A stretch of DNA of 64,000 nucleotides from Sistotremastrum niveocremeum HHB9708 (taxonomy: Eukaryota > Basidiomycota > Agaricomycetes > Sistotremastrales > Sistotremastraceae), in assembly GCA_001630475.1 (NCBI GenBank), contig KV419425.1:169397-233396 (forward strand). Reading direction: 5' to 3'. The position numbers were made by a program, and so were the translations under genes. The notes under the pieces were generated by a model. That model was not told the origin of the DNA. It ran no database searches and saw only the letters and a program-made list of their open reading frames with translations. The stretch's first letter is position 1, and every line of letters begins with the position of its first letter. Below, piece after piece: positions 22,985-33,701 of the stretch.

Positions 22985-25099
22985 ATGGTCGAAGCTAATC
23001 AACATGAGGATCAGCCCCATTGTACGTATTTCGGGGACATCGCGCCACTGGTTCTAATGAGCTGACTGACATGGCCTCAATAGTGAATGTTCTCCAGGGA
23101 GACGAAGGCATTGATGCAACGCCCTCTCTGTCCACAGCCTCGTCACCGTCGCTGGCAGACGCAAACCACGTTTCCCACATGCTCTTCGAGCCTGTTCACC
23201 TTATGAGCACGTCAACATCAACTCGACGCAATTCCAAACGACCTGAAATGTCTATTATGACTCAGACTGGGTTGGGTACCAATTGCCACCCAACGTTCCA
23301 GAAGTCAATGACTTCTTTTGCTCCCCATGATGGAGGTACGACGACGAATGACGAACGGCCTACGGATGTGGAACCAACAGGCATCTTTGGGGTGCAACAG
23401 AGCTGTGATGGCAATACGCAGCGTATGTCTTCCAATTTTCTTCACTGGCGTCGTTTACTAAAATGCCAGTGCGCCAGTTCACAACACCCTTGGGTTCAGC
23501 GCCTACCCCTCACCCGTGTCACCAGTCTCCATGAATGATCCGCAATCATTGCTGTTGTTCGGATCGAACGACAGTCCTTCGACCCAATTCGAGTACGAAG
23601 ACATCGCTCCTCCACCCTCTCCTCGTCCTCGACATCGTCAATTAACAGTTACCTACGATACATTCACGAATCCTACTTACGCAGCGAGTAGTGTCAACGC
23701 TGCTCTACCATCCCCTCCCCCCGATTCTGTATCATACACCACGAATCCGTCAGATTCCATCTGGACGTCATCCCTCTTACCTGCCACCTCCGCGCTGGGT
23801 CTAGAGGCCGCCCCTCATTCATCCTTAATACCGGAACCTTCAGGAGGCCTCCTGGATATATCTCGGCATTACTCCTTTGACGTTCTGGGACCTTTAGACG
23901 CGGGGAACCCACACGCGTTCGAGTTTGCCGTGTTGCCTCCGCCTCTTCTGGAGAGCGATTCAGATTCGCTGATGTCATGGGATACCGAGCCTCCATTGTC
24001 TCCGCGCCAGCATTCGATTCCGCTGCCTTTGTCGTCGGAAGGATTGCCTGAGATCGACGAGAATATCTTCCCATTCATCCCTTCGGATGAGCCGCCCTTG
24101 TTCTCTTCATCCGAACAGGCGGAAGACACTTTTCCGTCGCCCCTGAGCCCAGCGAGCAGCGTCGATCCCTATCAATCGACCCTGCAAGACGAGATCCGGC
24201 TACGTAAGCTCCTCCGGGAAGCTAAACAAGCAGCACGCACCGCTAAACAGACTGAATTGAGCTTAATTCAACGTCTGGAGGCTTTGCATCTGAAGGGAAA
24301 AGAAGACCCTATCGTCTCTTCTGACACCGACATCTTTCCGAATCGACCCTCCTCCGACTTCGCAGCCGTTTTCGCACCTTACTCTGATGACGGACGCGAA
24401 CGAGGAACATCGATTATCCCTTCTTCGCCTATTACTCCCGTTTCTTCTCTATCTCCATTGACTGTCGTCTCTCACAATCTTGGCCAAAGTGCAGGACCCA
24501 CATCTCCCACGAGTTCTGCGGATCGTGAAGACCTCAGCGGTCTTGTCGCTCGATGGTCACATCTTCGTACCGAAATGCACAAGCTTTACAAGCGCGAATC
24601 AGAATGGGCGAGAGAGCTGCAGCTTCTTCTACTATACGGTGCTACGCCTACTCCGCCGCCTTCTCCTGAAGGAGGACTTTACGATCTTGTCACCGCCGAA
24701 GACCCCGCTGGTTCTCCGAAGACACATTCAAGTCCTAAAATCAACTTTGCGAGAGGTCTTCAACTTTCGCTGCTTGATGCTATGAATCCCGAGATGACCG
24801 AGGATGAGCGGAAGAGGGGTATGAGGGCGTTAGCTTCGAAGATGATGCTTACCAGACGCGATCGGAGGACAAGAAGCGTTGTCAATGTATCCTATACTTC
24901 GGGGTCCTCCCAATCCGCTGTTGCAGGTGATGACGCATCGCCGTTGGCGGATGTCGATTCTTCTGGAGGGAGTGCGCGTCGCGTGAGGTCGGGAGGAGGA
25001 ACGGACAGCGGTGTCATTGTGCGTAAGAAGAGCTCCCTTTCGACAACGATGAGCTTTGAGGCAGAAAACGAGAATGACGGCATTAATATCATTGACTAA
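22985..25099 (+). CDS. Ser/Pro-rich protein with short coiled coil, unknown function
   Basis: Exons 22985-23021, 23084-23422 and 23478-25099 give 665 aa. Intron 1 has a GTACGT donor, a GCTGAC branch point and a CAATAG acceptor, and intron 2 has GTATGT. An alternative start without intron 1 is the in-frame ATG at 23071. The protein is mostly disordered and rich in Ser, Pro and Asp. There is a charged helical stretch at about residues 360-395 (LQDEIRLRKLLREAKQAART) and a second helical block near 475-505 (WSHLRTEMHKLYKRESEWAR). The C-terminal part is basic and serine-rich (RRDRRTRSVV). I do not recognise a family. The composition suggests a regulatory or scaffolding protein, which is inference only. 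It is convergent with the dehydrogenase gene, with 227 bp between the stops. Confidence 0.75.
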
Positions 25100-25326
25100 G
25101 AACTCTGTTTGGGTTGGCTCGTATGGCATTTCTCTTCATCTTCTGTAATGACTTTCAGATCACCATTCATGATTTGTATCTGTACATTTAGGCTATTGTG
25201 CCATCTCCACGTTTCGTACACGCTTTGCTTCATTGTATCGTTGCATCCTATCAATCATCCTTTGACCCTTCTGTTGTTGTACATATTGCTCGCGGTTATT
25301 TCGAGCTCTCCGCGGCGGATTGTTGT

Positions 25327-26785
25327 TCAAATACGCATATCAATCACAATGCGACCCGTGACCTGTCCTTTCTCCATGCTCTCATATATGCTAACCGTGG
25401 CGTTAGTGTTCGGTTCGGACCAGGCAACGCATGAACATACTGAGGTAGATCTGCAAGCTTCCGAACTTCGTAGTTGCATTTCACTTTCCCGTCTACTGCG
25501 TATTGTAACGCTTCAATAGCTTCTTGTCGATTGCTGTGAGAATATCCGGTCCGTTAGATACTGACGAACAACAGCCGATTGAACAGAATATATTACTGAC
25601 CCAACATTCGACCCGACAATTTTTGTCCCCTAAGTGACCACGTAAGCAAGATATTGAATCACACGATTCGATACTTACTTTAATGACAAGCAGGAGGATG
25701 TTCGCTTCCAAATTCCCGTTGGCGGTTGGGGGTAATCCAACAGCAACCAGGGTTCCGGCAGGCCGCAGATAACCAAATGCTTGTCCATAGGCAACGGCTT
25801 TAGAAGCAGTAACAATCGCGGCATGAGGACCTAAGCCTCCCGAGGCTGCAGCCACGGACTGGACGAGATTATCGGTTTGTGCAAAGTCTATCCACTTCTC
25901 CGCACCGAGCTTCTCAGCAAGTTGCCGTTTTTCGTCGCCGGTGTCTATGGCGATAACGCGGAGCCCGAGAGCGACAGCGTACTGGATAGCTTTACGAGTT
26001 TTAGCATGTTTTCGATCGTTCACTTCTAAGCCATGTTACCTAGATGACCCAGACCACCGCCAGCTCCGGGAATTGCAACCCAGTCGCCAGGCTTTGTGTT
26101 CGACTTTTTGAGAGCACTGTATACCGTGAGGCCCTGGATGGCAGTTAGTACGTTCAGAGAGGAATAAAAGCAGTGATTGATTCACAGCACACATAATTGT
26201 ACAAGCATCCTGACTGGAAATACCATCCGGGATAGGAGTTACATAATTCGTATAAGAAACCTTTTTGAAGAGTTTCAGTTTTGGGAACGAAAGCGTAGGG
26301 AGACGACATACCGTATACTGCGAGAATGTACCGTCGATAGCGTAACCAGATTGCTTGATATTTTGGCATACTTCCAAGACAAAATGAATAGGTTATAGCG
26401 AAGACAATGAAAGCGCCATCAACTTACGCGACTCGTTTTCCGTCCCGCAAACTTCGCAATGCAAGCATGTTGTCGCTAGCCATTTAATCCCCACTCTTTG
26501 ACCAACCGATACCGGAGAGTCAACGGTACCCGGCGCGATCGCAATCACCCTCCCTACGCCTTCGTGCCCTCCAACCAAAGGCAATTTCGGTTTGATAGGC
26601 CAGTCACCCCTCCTGATGCTCAGATCTGAAGCGCAAACTCCAGTACATTCGATCTTGATTAAGCATTGCCCTGGTTGAAGTGTAGAGATGTCTGGGACAG
26701 GATGGTCATGCACGATCTCTGGGACACTGCCAATTGAAGAAAGGACCGCGGCTTGTTGAACTTTAGGAATCTCCGGATTGGACAT
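25327..26785 (-). CDS. zinc-dependent alcohol dehydrogenase (MDR family, ADH1-type)
   Basis: Minus-strand exons are 26785-26428, 26370-26312, 26260-26186, 26133-26040, 25989-25679, 25629-25601, 25533-25441 and 25390-25327, for 360 aa, the usual length of fungal tetrameric ADHs. Catalytic zinc ligands are Cys51 (GVCASDL), His74-Glu75 (GGHEGVG) and Cys163 (IMCAG). The structural zinc loop is Cys107, 110, 113 and 121. The NAD-binding Rossmann loop GAGGGLG is at 187-193, and the C-terminus has the family ending GRIVIDMRI. It should interconvert primary alcohols and aldehydes with NAD(H) in the cytosol. No mitochondrial presequence is seen. Seven introns of 49-67 nt join in phase. It is not in an obvious cluster, though two FAD monooxygenases follow 2.3 kb away. 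Confidence 0.95.
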
Positions 26786-27814
26786 GTTTCGACAGAGAAC
26801 TTAGAGTTGAGCGGAGATGTGGACTTGGATGAGAACTGCTGCAAGGCGTGCAACCTTATGAAGTAGATGGCGGATTGATATGCAACTGGCGCAGCACCAT
26901 ATCCATGCAGGGTCGCCTGTTGAAGGCGCTCGGACTCGCCGTCTTGTGCCCGACGGACGTTCAATTCGTCATGGAGCGTGAGATTGAGGGTCACATGCTA
27001 TCCTTCCATTCAGCATGAGACCACGACTTCGAACTGAAACAGAAGGTCAATTACTCAGCTCGATTTGCCTCCTTTTAATAACGCCAGTTGGTTTAGTTTG
27101 ACGGTCCTGCATCAGTGAAAGCCTGAGAGCTTGGGTTCGAAGTCCGACAGCGGCTCGTTTCGTTGTATGCAGCATGCAGCAATATTAATGTGCAAACCCT
27201 AAGTTGGATTGGCCCTGCGTGATCAGGAAAATTTAGTGGATATGGGTAACGTTATGGATCACTTCTATTCCCCGTTTGATTCACTTACCCAGTCTTATAG
27301 ATTCGAAATTTACTACGGCTGATGTTCAAGTTCTCGCAAGTTATTAGATGCTCCCAGCTTTTCACTCAGACGACTTCAAAGCCTCTTGACATGTTGAGAC
27401 AACAGGTTGCGGAAATAATGAAGTCCATTCATATCGCGCCGGTGGCATCGACGTGCCCAAACTAGCAAAAATTCTGCGGTCAGAATTGAACATCGCGCTC
27501 TCCGAATAAGCTCTGTGACATGACTCTGCCTAAAGAAGTCGATCGTCCTCTTTGGTGTTGATTGTTTCGTGTGGACAACATCACATACATGTACGTCTAA
27601 CGCGCTTTGGTGCTATTACCTGACCACGGATCGGCGCCACAAGCTCAACGGCAACACGTCCTACACGAGAAAAGGCCGATGAAGTGGATGAAACACCTAC
27701 TGGCTCAAACAGAGGTGCAATCTTACTCGGAACTCAAAGTCTACTACATTCTGAACGCCCTGGATGAACTATGTCTCTCTCAAAATTAGGAACTCCAGAT
27801 AAAGCGTGGTGTTT

Positions 27815-27908
27815 CATCAAGCGGTCTTCATGAGTGCACTTCGTTCATCATGCAGGCTATACATCAAGCGGTCTTCATGAGTGCACTTCGTTCATCATGC
27901 AGGCTATA
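27815..27908. repeat. perfect 47-bp tandem duplication
   Basis: The unit starting CATCAAGCGGTCTTCATGAG occurs twice head to tail (27815-27861 and 27862-27908) with no mismatch, followed by the first six bases of a third copy. Perfect identity indicates a very recent slippage event, or an assembly artefact. Confidence 0.9.
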
Positions 27909-29002
27909 CATCAAACTTGAAGACTCGGGATGCCTGGCGCATATTCAACGCTCTACATGATGAGGAACGCCTCCAGGAACCCAGCAGTCGTGCATCATCA
28001 TGCTCGTCCAAAAGTGTATCTTCTGGATCCATTCCGTGTCTATGGCCATGGTCTTTGATAGTAGGAGCTCGTGGACGCGGAGGAGGAGGAGGAGGAGAAT
28101 GCACTACGCCCACCTAAGATGTACCGCTCTGGTAAATCATCACTGGTAATGAGGGTCCTTTACAGGACGAGACGCAAATCTGCCTCTGCATCTATTAGCA
28201 CTCGCTCTCCAAGAGGGTATTGAGCACCTTGTCTTTGATTTTTCTCATCGCCATCGATATATGTAACTGATGAAAAATGCCATTCGCTTGAATTGTACAT
28301 ATTCTGCAATATCAACACATCATAGGGCCAGGGTTGAAGAAAATCGCCCATTCCATCTCCGCCCAGCGATTGACCGTGTACTACATCGTCAACCACCTGC
28401 GGCAACTATTTCTTCAACGCTTTCATCTACCTTCTCAGATGTATGTCCGACTCGGACACCTCCTATCTTGTTTCTGCTCTGCCGTGCTTCCTAGGTTTCC
28501 GGCGCAGCACTTTTAGCGTGAGGATTCTCAGGACAACTATTCTTCGCTCAATTCAAGGATATCTCGCGCGTTTAGGTCCCTTCTTCAATACCAATGACTT
28601 GTCTTCTATTTGACACGATGTGAATGGCAGCAGTGAGTGTCCCTTCTGGCGACTTATGTCCCGCTAAATGGAGCCATTTGGCAGATCTCTCTGCACCGGA
28701 CGTGAGATAAGCCGACGACAACGACAACGACGATGCCAGCTTTTTCGACAGACAACAAATTCGTTAGACTCTGCTACAAATCAGTAGCATTCGCAAGGCC
28801 TCGATTTCTTATCAGACACTCTGGTATCACTGGATCGCGCGCTCGGTCGTCGATTTCGCTCAGCACGCAGCCCTGAGCTTGTGTACCTATCACTGCGGTG
28901 GGCTATCGGGAAGACACGGTCCAAGATTCTAAGTCCCTGACCAACGTTGCTTTTGCTGGGAACTGGGAATTGTTGGATCACCGAATGCCACCCATGCCCA
29001 CG

Positions 29003-29010
29003 TATAAAAG
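29003..29010 (+). promoter_or_regulatory. TATA box of the first FAD monooxygenase
   Basis: TATAAAAG lies 42 bp upstream of the ATG at 29052, with no intervening ATG. The position fits a core promoter with a very short leader. Confidence 0.5.
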
Positions 29011-29051
29011 GCGGCGCGATCGTGGAAATTCTCGGGGATTCCGTTGGGGGG

Positions 29052-30717
29052 ATGCCGCTACAAGTGATTATCGTTGGCGCTGGCCTGGCTGGCTTGGCGT
29101 CCGGGATCGCATTGAGAAAGCAAGGCCATATCGTCAATGTAAGCTACACCCCCACCGAGGCTTATTCGCGAGTCTTTCTCACCTGAAATACAGATATACG
29201 AGAAGTCGAAATTCACAACTGAGATCGGAGCAGCGATCAGTTTATCTCCTAATGCGAATCGTGTTCTGGCTGGATTGGGTTGGGATATCAAACGTGTCAA
29301 TGTTGCCAGTCATCATGCTGTGAGTCAAAGTTTGCATCTATCTGGTTAGTGTCTGACGTTCGTAGACCAAAAGCTTCCTCTCAGATGCACAGGAAGGAGG
29401 TCCCGCTATGGTCAACGGAACCAATTGCCAGGATGTTTATGAGCATGTCAGTGTTCCTTTTCATGGTCACGATCCAACAACGTACCGAACAGACTTCTTT
29501 AGCCGATGTGTATGGCTCACCGGGCAGATATCCACAAAGAACTCGCAAGATTGGCCACCGATATGGATGGCATCGGTCCGCCCTGTACCATTCATCTGGG
29601 CTCGGGTGTCATCCATTGCGACGTTGCGAAAGGCTCTGTCACGTTATCAGATCAGAGTGTCGTTCGTGGTGATCTGGTTATCGGTGCCGATGGAATCAAT
29701 GTGAGTTCCTTATCGCTCTGTTAATCAGCGTGTCCGTTGAGCTCCCGCCTAGTCCTTCATGCGCGAACATGTCCTGGGGCAGAAAATTGACCCGCAGCCC
29801 TCCGGTCTGGGCGCTTATCGCGTCGTTATCCCTTTCGAAGAAATCGCCAACAATCCTGAATTATCATACATAAGTGATGACCCTGATACAGTCGTCTTCG
29901 TGAGAGGAAAGGAGATCACGAAATATATCGTGTTTTATCCGTGTAGGGGGAGAGAGCTTCTGAATATTGTTGCGGTGCACCAAGACAAAAGACGCGGGAC
30001 TGTCAGTGATCTATGTGCGTTATCTCTTTATTGAAGTCTGGCGGATGCTTAAAGAATGTACACGTGTAGCGAATATAAGTGCACCATCAACGATGGAAGC
30101 TTTCTTGGATTCCTTTTCGGACTATGCCCCACGATATCTAGAGCTCGTCAAGCTGTCGAAGAAAGTAGTTCTTTGGCCTCTTCTGATATGGGACGAACTA
30201 CCCACGTGGACTAACGGCCGAACCTGCATTCTCGGTGACGCTGCCCATGCCATGTTCCCAAGTGCGTCATCCATCTTCTACACCGAACGTGAATCTCATG
30301 ACCGAAATCAGTCTTGGGACAAGGCATTTCAATGGGCTTGGAGGATGTAGCGGCACTTGGAGCTCTCTTCCCCCCTGATACACCTTCTGATTTCGAGACA
30401 ATTTCGTCCCGTCTTCGGTTGTGGGAAAGCATCAGAAAGCCGAGAGTGACGAAGATACAATCGATATCGAATCGTATGGGAAGAGGACTTCCTGGGATCA
30501 CAGTCTGTACGTCACATTTTTGTCTAGATCTCTTATGTCATCGATTTTGATGGCAAACGTGGCAGCTGGCGAATTGGAGACCGAGATCTACGGTTATGAT
30601 GCGGAGCGAGAGGCTAGGATGGCTTTGGAAGCTTCACAATCATCTGGCGAGCCTACCGTTGAAAATTCGCCCAGGACTCAGTTAGATGTCCCTCCTCAAC
30701 TGTTGGCGTCCTTGTAG
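29052..30717 (+). CDS. FAD-dependent monooxygenase, salicylate hydroxylase-like (copy 1)
   Basis: Eight exons: 29052-29138, 29194-29319, 29366-29446, 29503-29700, 29753-30014, 30070-30261, 30312-30506 and 30566-30717, for 430 aa. The N-terminal Rossmann motif is VIIVGAGLAGLASG (GXGXXG at residues 9-14). The DG motif is VIGADGI (about 157-163), and the second FAD motif is GDAAHAMFP (about 307-315). These three define the group A flavin hydroxylases that use NAD(P)H and O2 on aromatic or similar rings (salicylate hydroxylase/UbiH group). No signal peptide is seen. Copy 2 lies 0.6 kb downstream on the same strand with every intron at the same position and phase, so the pair arose by tandem duplication. 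The substrate cannot be read from the sequence. Confidence 0.95.
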
Positions 30718-30849
30718 AATTATAAATGACAACTGTGAGGTACATTGATAGATAGTATCTAAAGGAAAAATACAGATAGCATGCTATAATTCCGCTGTAT
30801 TGGGCTGGGTGTTCCCACGCGAGCACGCCGAGGCTCTTTTTCTCCCATC

Positions 30850-31094
30850 ATGTACGCCTATCCATCACGCAGATTCGCCGTGCCGTCGGGTGACACTAGT
30901 ATCAGGCTGGCAATGGATGCCATATATGCATATGGCAGTGCATTCTTCCTCAAAGAAGTTACTCGTCATGATTTGGGGGTGCGTCGACCTCCTTCCAATT
31001 GCGAAACTCAGTTTGATTGCTAACTAATCATCTCTTATAGCGGAACCATCTTTGGGATGCATACGTGTGGCTCAACATAAGCCCAGTCAATTGA
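30850..31094 (+). CDS. possible two-exon 60-aa small protein between the monooxygenases
   Basis: An ATG frame 30850-30978 joins at a GTGCGT donor, CTAAC branch point and TATAG acceptor to 31041-31094 in phase 0. The product contains MDAIYAYGSAFFLKEVTRHD and ends WLNISPVN. No family is recognised. It could instead be a remnant of a larger gene. The only support is the good intron and even composition. Confidence 0.25.
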
Positions 31095-31327
31095 GCTCAA
31101 TGGAAGGAACGGTATCTCGCATAGCTCTGGAGCTGGCACAGATCTTGGCTCCAGTGGACATTCTCAGTCGCTTGGAGCTACTCGTGGCAGGCCCACTACC
31201 GACCATGGTTCCTAATCAGAAGCCCCTCTTTTCTGAAAGCAATGTTCGACGTGGAAGAGATTACGTTAGAGGTGTCCTATAAAGATTGAACCTCACAGCG
31301 GAGGCTTCTCGGAACGCCATCAAGTCG

Positions 31328-32991
31328 ATGTCGTTACAAGTGATCGTCGTTGGTGCGGGCATCGCTGGCTTAGCAGCTGGAATTGCATTGAGGAGGCAGG
31401 GTCACATTGTTAACGTACGCCGCTCTTCATTCCCTTAACACTCCAGGCTCATGTTTGATACAGATTTATGAGAAATCGAAATTCACAACTGAAATAGGAG
31501 CTGCTGTGGGTTTGTCTCCAAACGCTACGCGTCTCTTAGCATCGTTTGGATGGGATATTGGTCGTGTCAATGTCTCTGATCATCATGCGGTTCGTCCTAT
31601 CTCCCAAAAGTGTCTTCATCCCGTCTGACAAACCGTCATTCAGACCAAACATTTCTTCTCGGATACACAAGAGGGAGGACCCGGCATGGTGCATGGGCTT
31701 GAATGCCACAAGGATTACGATCATGTTCGTTTACTCCTCCTGATTATATATATCTTCTGACTTCGTCTTTGTAGCCTGTGTGCATGGCCCACCGGGCTGA
31801 TCTGCACAGAGAACTGACTAGATTAGCCCTGGATCCGTACGCAATGGGTCCACCTTGCAAAATCCATTTAGGATCGGCAGTTGTACAGTGTGATGTTCGG
31901 AAAGGCTTGGTGACCTTATCAGATGGGAGAACGATTCGCGGTAATTTGGTCATCGGAGCAGACGGTATCAACGTATGTCGTTGGCTCTTGCTCGCCCGGC
32001 ATTTCAGTCTAACTTTGTGCTCAGTCTTTTGTACGCGAACATGTCCTTGAGGAAAGAATTGATCCCGAGCCATCCGGTATCAGTGCATACCGCACCGTCA
32101 TTCCGTTCTCGGAGGTGGCGGACAACCCGCACTTATCATTCATAACTGAAGACCCGGATACTATTTTCTTCATCCGAGGAAAGGAGATGAGAAAGTACAT
32201 TGTGTTCTATCCTTGTCGAGGGAGAGAGTTACTCAACATCGTTGGAGTGCACGAAGACGAAAGGTCCGGGAGCGTTAGTGAGCTGTGTACGTTTTCGCCA
32301 TGTTCCACGCATACTTCACATTCTTACATCATTATATCACAGCAAACGTCAGTGCTCCGTCGTCCAGGGAAGCCTTCCTTGAGTCCTTCTCAGATTACGC
32401 TCCGCGATACCTGGAACTCGTGAAGCTTACCGACAAAGTGATACTCTGGCCTCTTCTAATCTGGGATGAACTTCCTAACTGGAGCAACGGCCGTACGTGC
32501 ATCCTGGGTGATGCTGCTCATGCCATGTTCCCGAGTACGTAATTCCCATCTTCTCTTGAGTCCCCGATAAACACATTAATTGACACTGATAAACAGTCCT
32601 GGGTCAAGGGGTTGCAATGGGCCTTGAAGATGTTGCAGCGCTTGGGACATTATTCCCTTCGGATACGCCGGCTGATATCGAAACTATCTCGTCTCGCCTG
32701 CGATTATGGGAAGTCATCAGGAAACCGAGAGTGACGAGGATTCAGAGTATAGCGAATCGATTAGGAAGGGGATTACCGGCTATCACAGTTTGTAAGTCCT
32801 GACAACGCCAATGTTTCCACTTCGGATACTGATTGTGGGGTATTGAAGCGGGTGAATTGGAAACTGAGATATTCAGCTATGATGCGGAGAGAGTCGCGAG
32901 AGCTGCTCTTGAAGAATCTGGCTTGCTTAGACCACGAGATAACCGATGGCCTGATTTACATGCGCAACCTCAGTTGTTGGCATCCCTCTAG
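31328..32991 (+). CDS. FAD-dependent monooxygenase, salicylate hydroxylase-like (copy 2)
   Basis: Eight exons: 31328-31414, 31464-31589, 31644-31724, 31775-31972, 32025-32286, 32343-32534, 32597-32791 and 32849-32991, for 427 aa. The first seven exon lengths are identical to those of copy 1. Motifs are VIVVGAGIAGLAAG at the N-terminus, VIGADGI in the middle and GDAAHAMFP near residue 307. Segments such as KYIVFYPCRGRELLNIV are conserved between the two copies. The active-site framework is intact, so both copies are likely functional and may differ in substrate or expression. The last exon is three codons shorter and diverged. Confidence 0.95.
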
Positions 32992-33701
32992 GTTATAGTC
33001 TTTCCTTTCTTCGCTCTTTTGACGCGTTATTATGCTCGGAGGCCAGCCAGCATTCCACCGAAATATGGGCACCTTCTGAATACGAACAATGTCCTATAGT
33101 AGATTTGATATGAACACTGTTGAATCTGAGCTATCTCTTGTAGCACTGAGCCGGGAATGAGGATTGGAATAAATATATGTTTCCCGCTGAGAATTTTGTC
33201 TGCTCCGGCTTCTTCGGCTTTCTTTCGGCTACCTCTGATTCAAAGTTCCCACGCGGCGGCTACCTTGGCCAGCTCCTTCAATTTGGCCATGGCCATCCAA
33301 AGTCGCTGCGCTGCCTCTCTCGCTGTTGGCCCAACACCAGCCTATACTCTCTCAGTGTCCTCGTGCATCCACCCGGGAATAATCATCGATGACCAAAGGA
33401 CACACGGCCCGACGTGACTAACAGAAATGCCACTTACTAACAACAAGGCCACCCAGAAAGGCAAATGAAGGCTTCAGCTTTTGTCCATGGCGACAAGACA
33501 ACCAAATGCCACTTCCAGGACAAGGCATGTATCTCTTTATAAAGGGCCAATTCTGTTTCAAGGGTGCCTCTCCTTTCTGCGCGCACGAAACGTCAGACTT
33601 TGCTGGAGAAACGACTAACACCTGGTACGCGTCCGTCGTTCCTCTGTATCTAATTCTTCCTAACCGATTCGTCTCCTACAGAACCTCAGACTTGACTTGA
33701 A
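32992..33701. other. intergenic with F-box gene promoter
   Basis: This holds the 3' flank of copy 2 and the promoter of the F-box gene. TATAAAGG is at 33536-33543, followed by CCAAT at about 33545. A probable leader intron 33625-33681 (GTACGC donor, CTAAC branch point, CCTACAG acceptor) ends 20 bp before the ATG. No coding frame is convincing. Confidence 0.45.

Larger units (their letters stand above)
26786..29051. other. intergenic, no supportable gene
   Basis: A 2.3-kb gap between the divergent dehydrogenase and the first monooxygenase. It holds a 47-bp tandem duplication (27815-27908), a short GGA run near 28081-28098, and scattered short frames with no family signature. A tRNA-like T-arm near 27130-27146 was considered and rejected. 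Confidence 0.5.

Noticed and set aside
24480-24785. 101-codon frame within the 22985-25099 gene
   Set aside because: Out-of-frame shadow of the long coding exon.
27085-27155. tRNA-like segment with a T-arm-like GGGTTCGAAGTCC and an upstream TGGTTTAGTTTG box
   Set aside because: The anticodon and acceptor stems do not pair, so it is not a supportable tRNA gene.
28081-28098. GGA-rich run considered as a coding Gly/Glu repeat or minisatellite
   Set aside because: Only about six units and no surrounding gene; trivial simple sequence.
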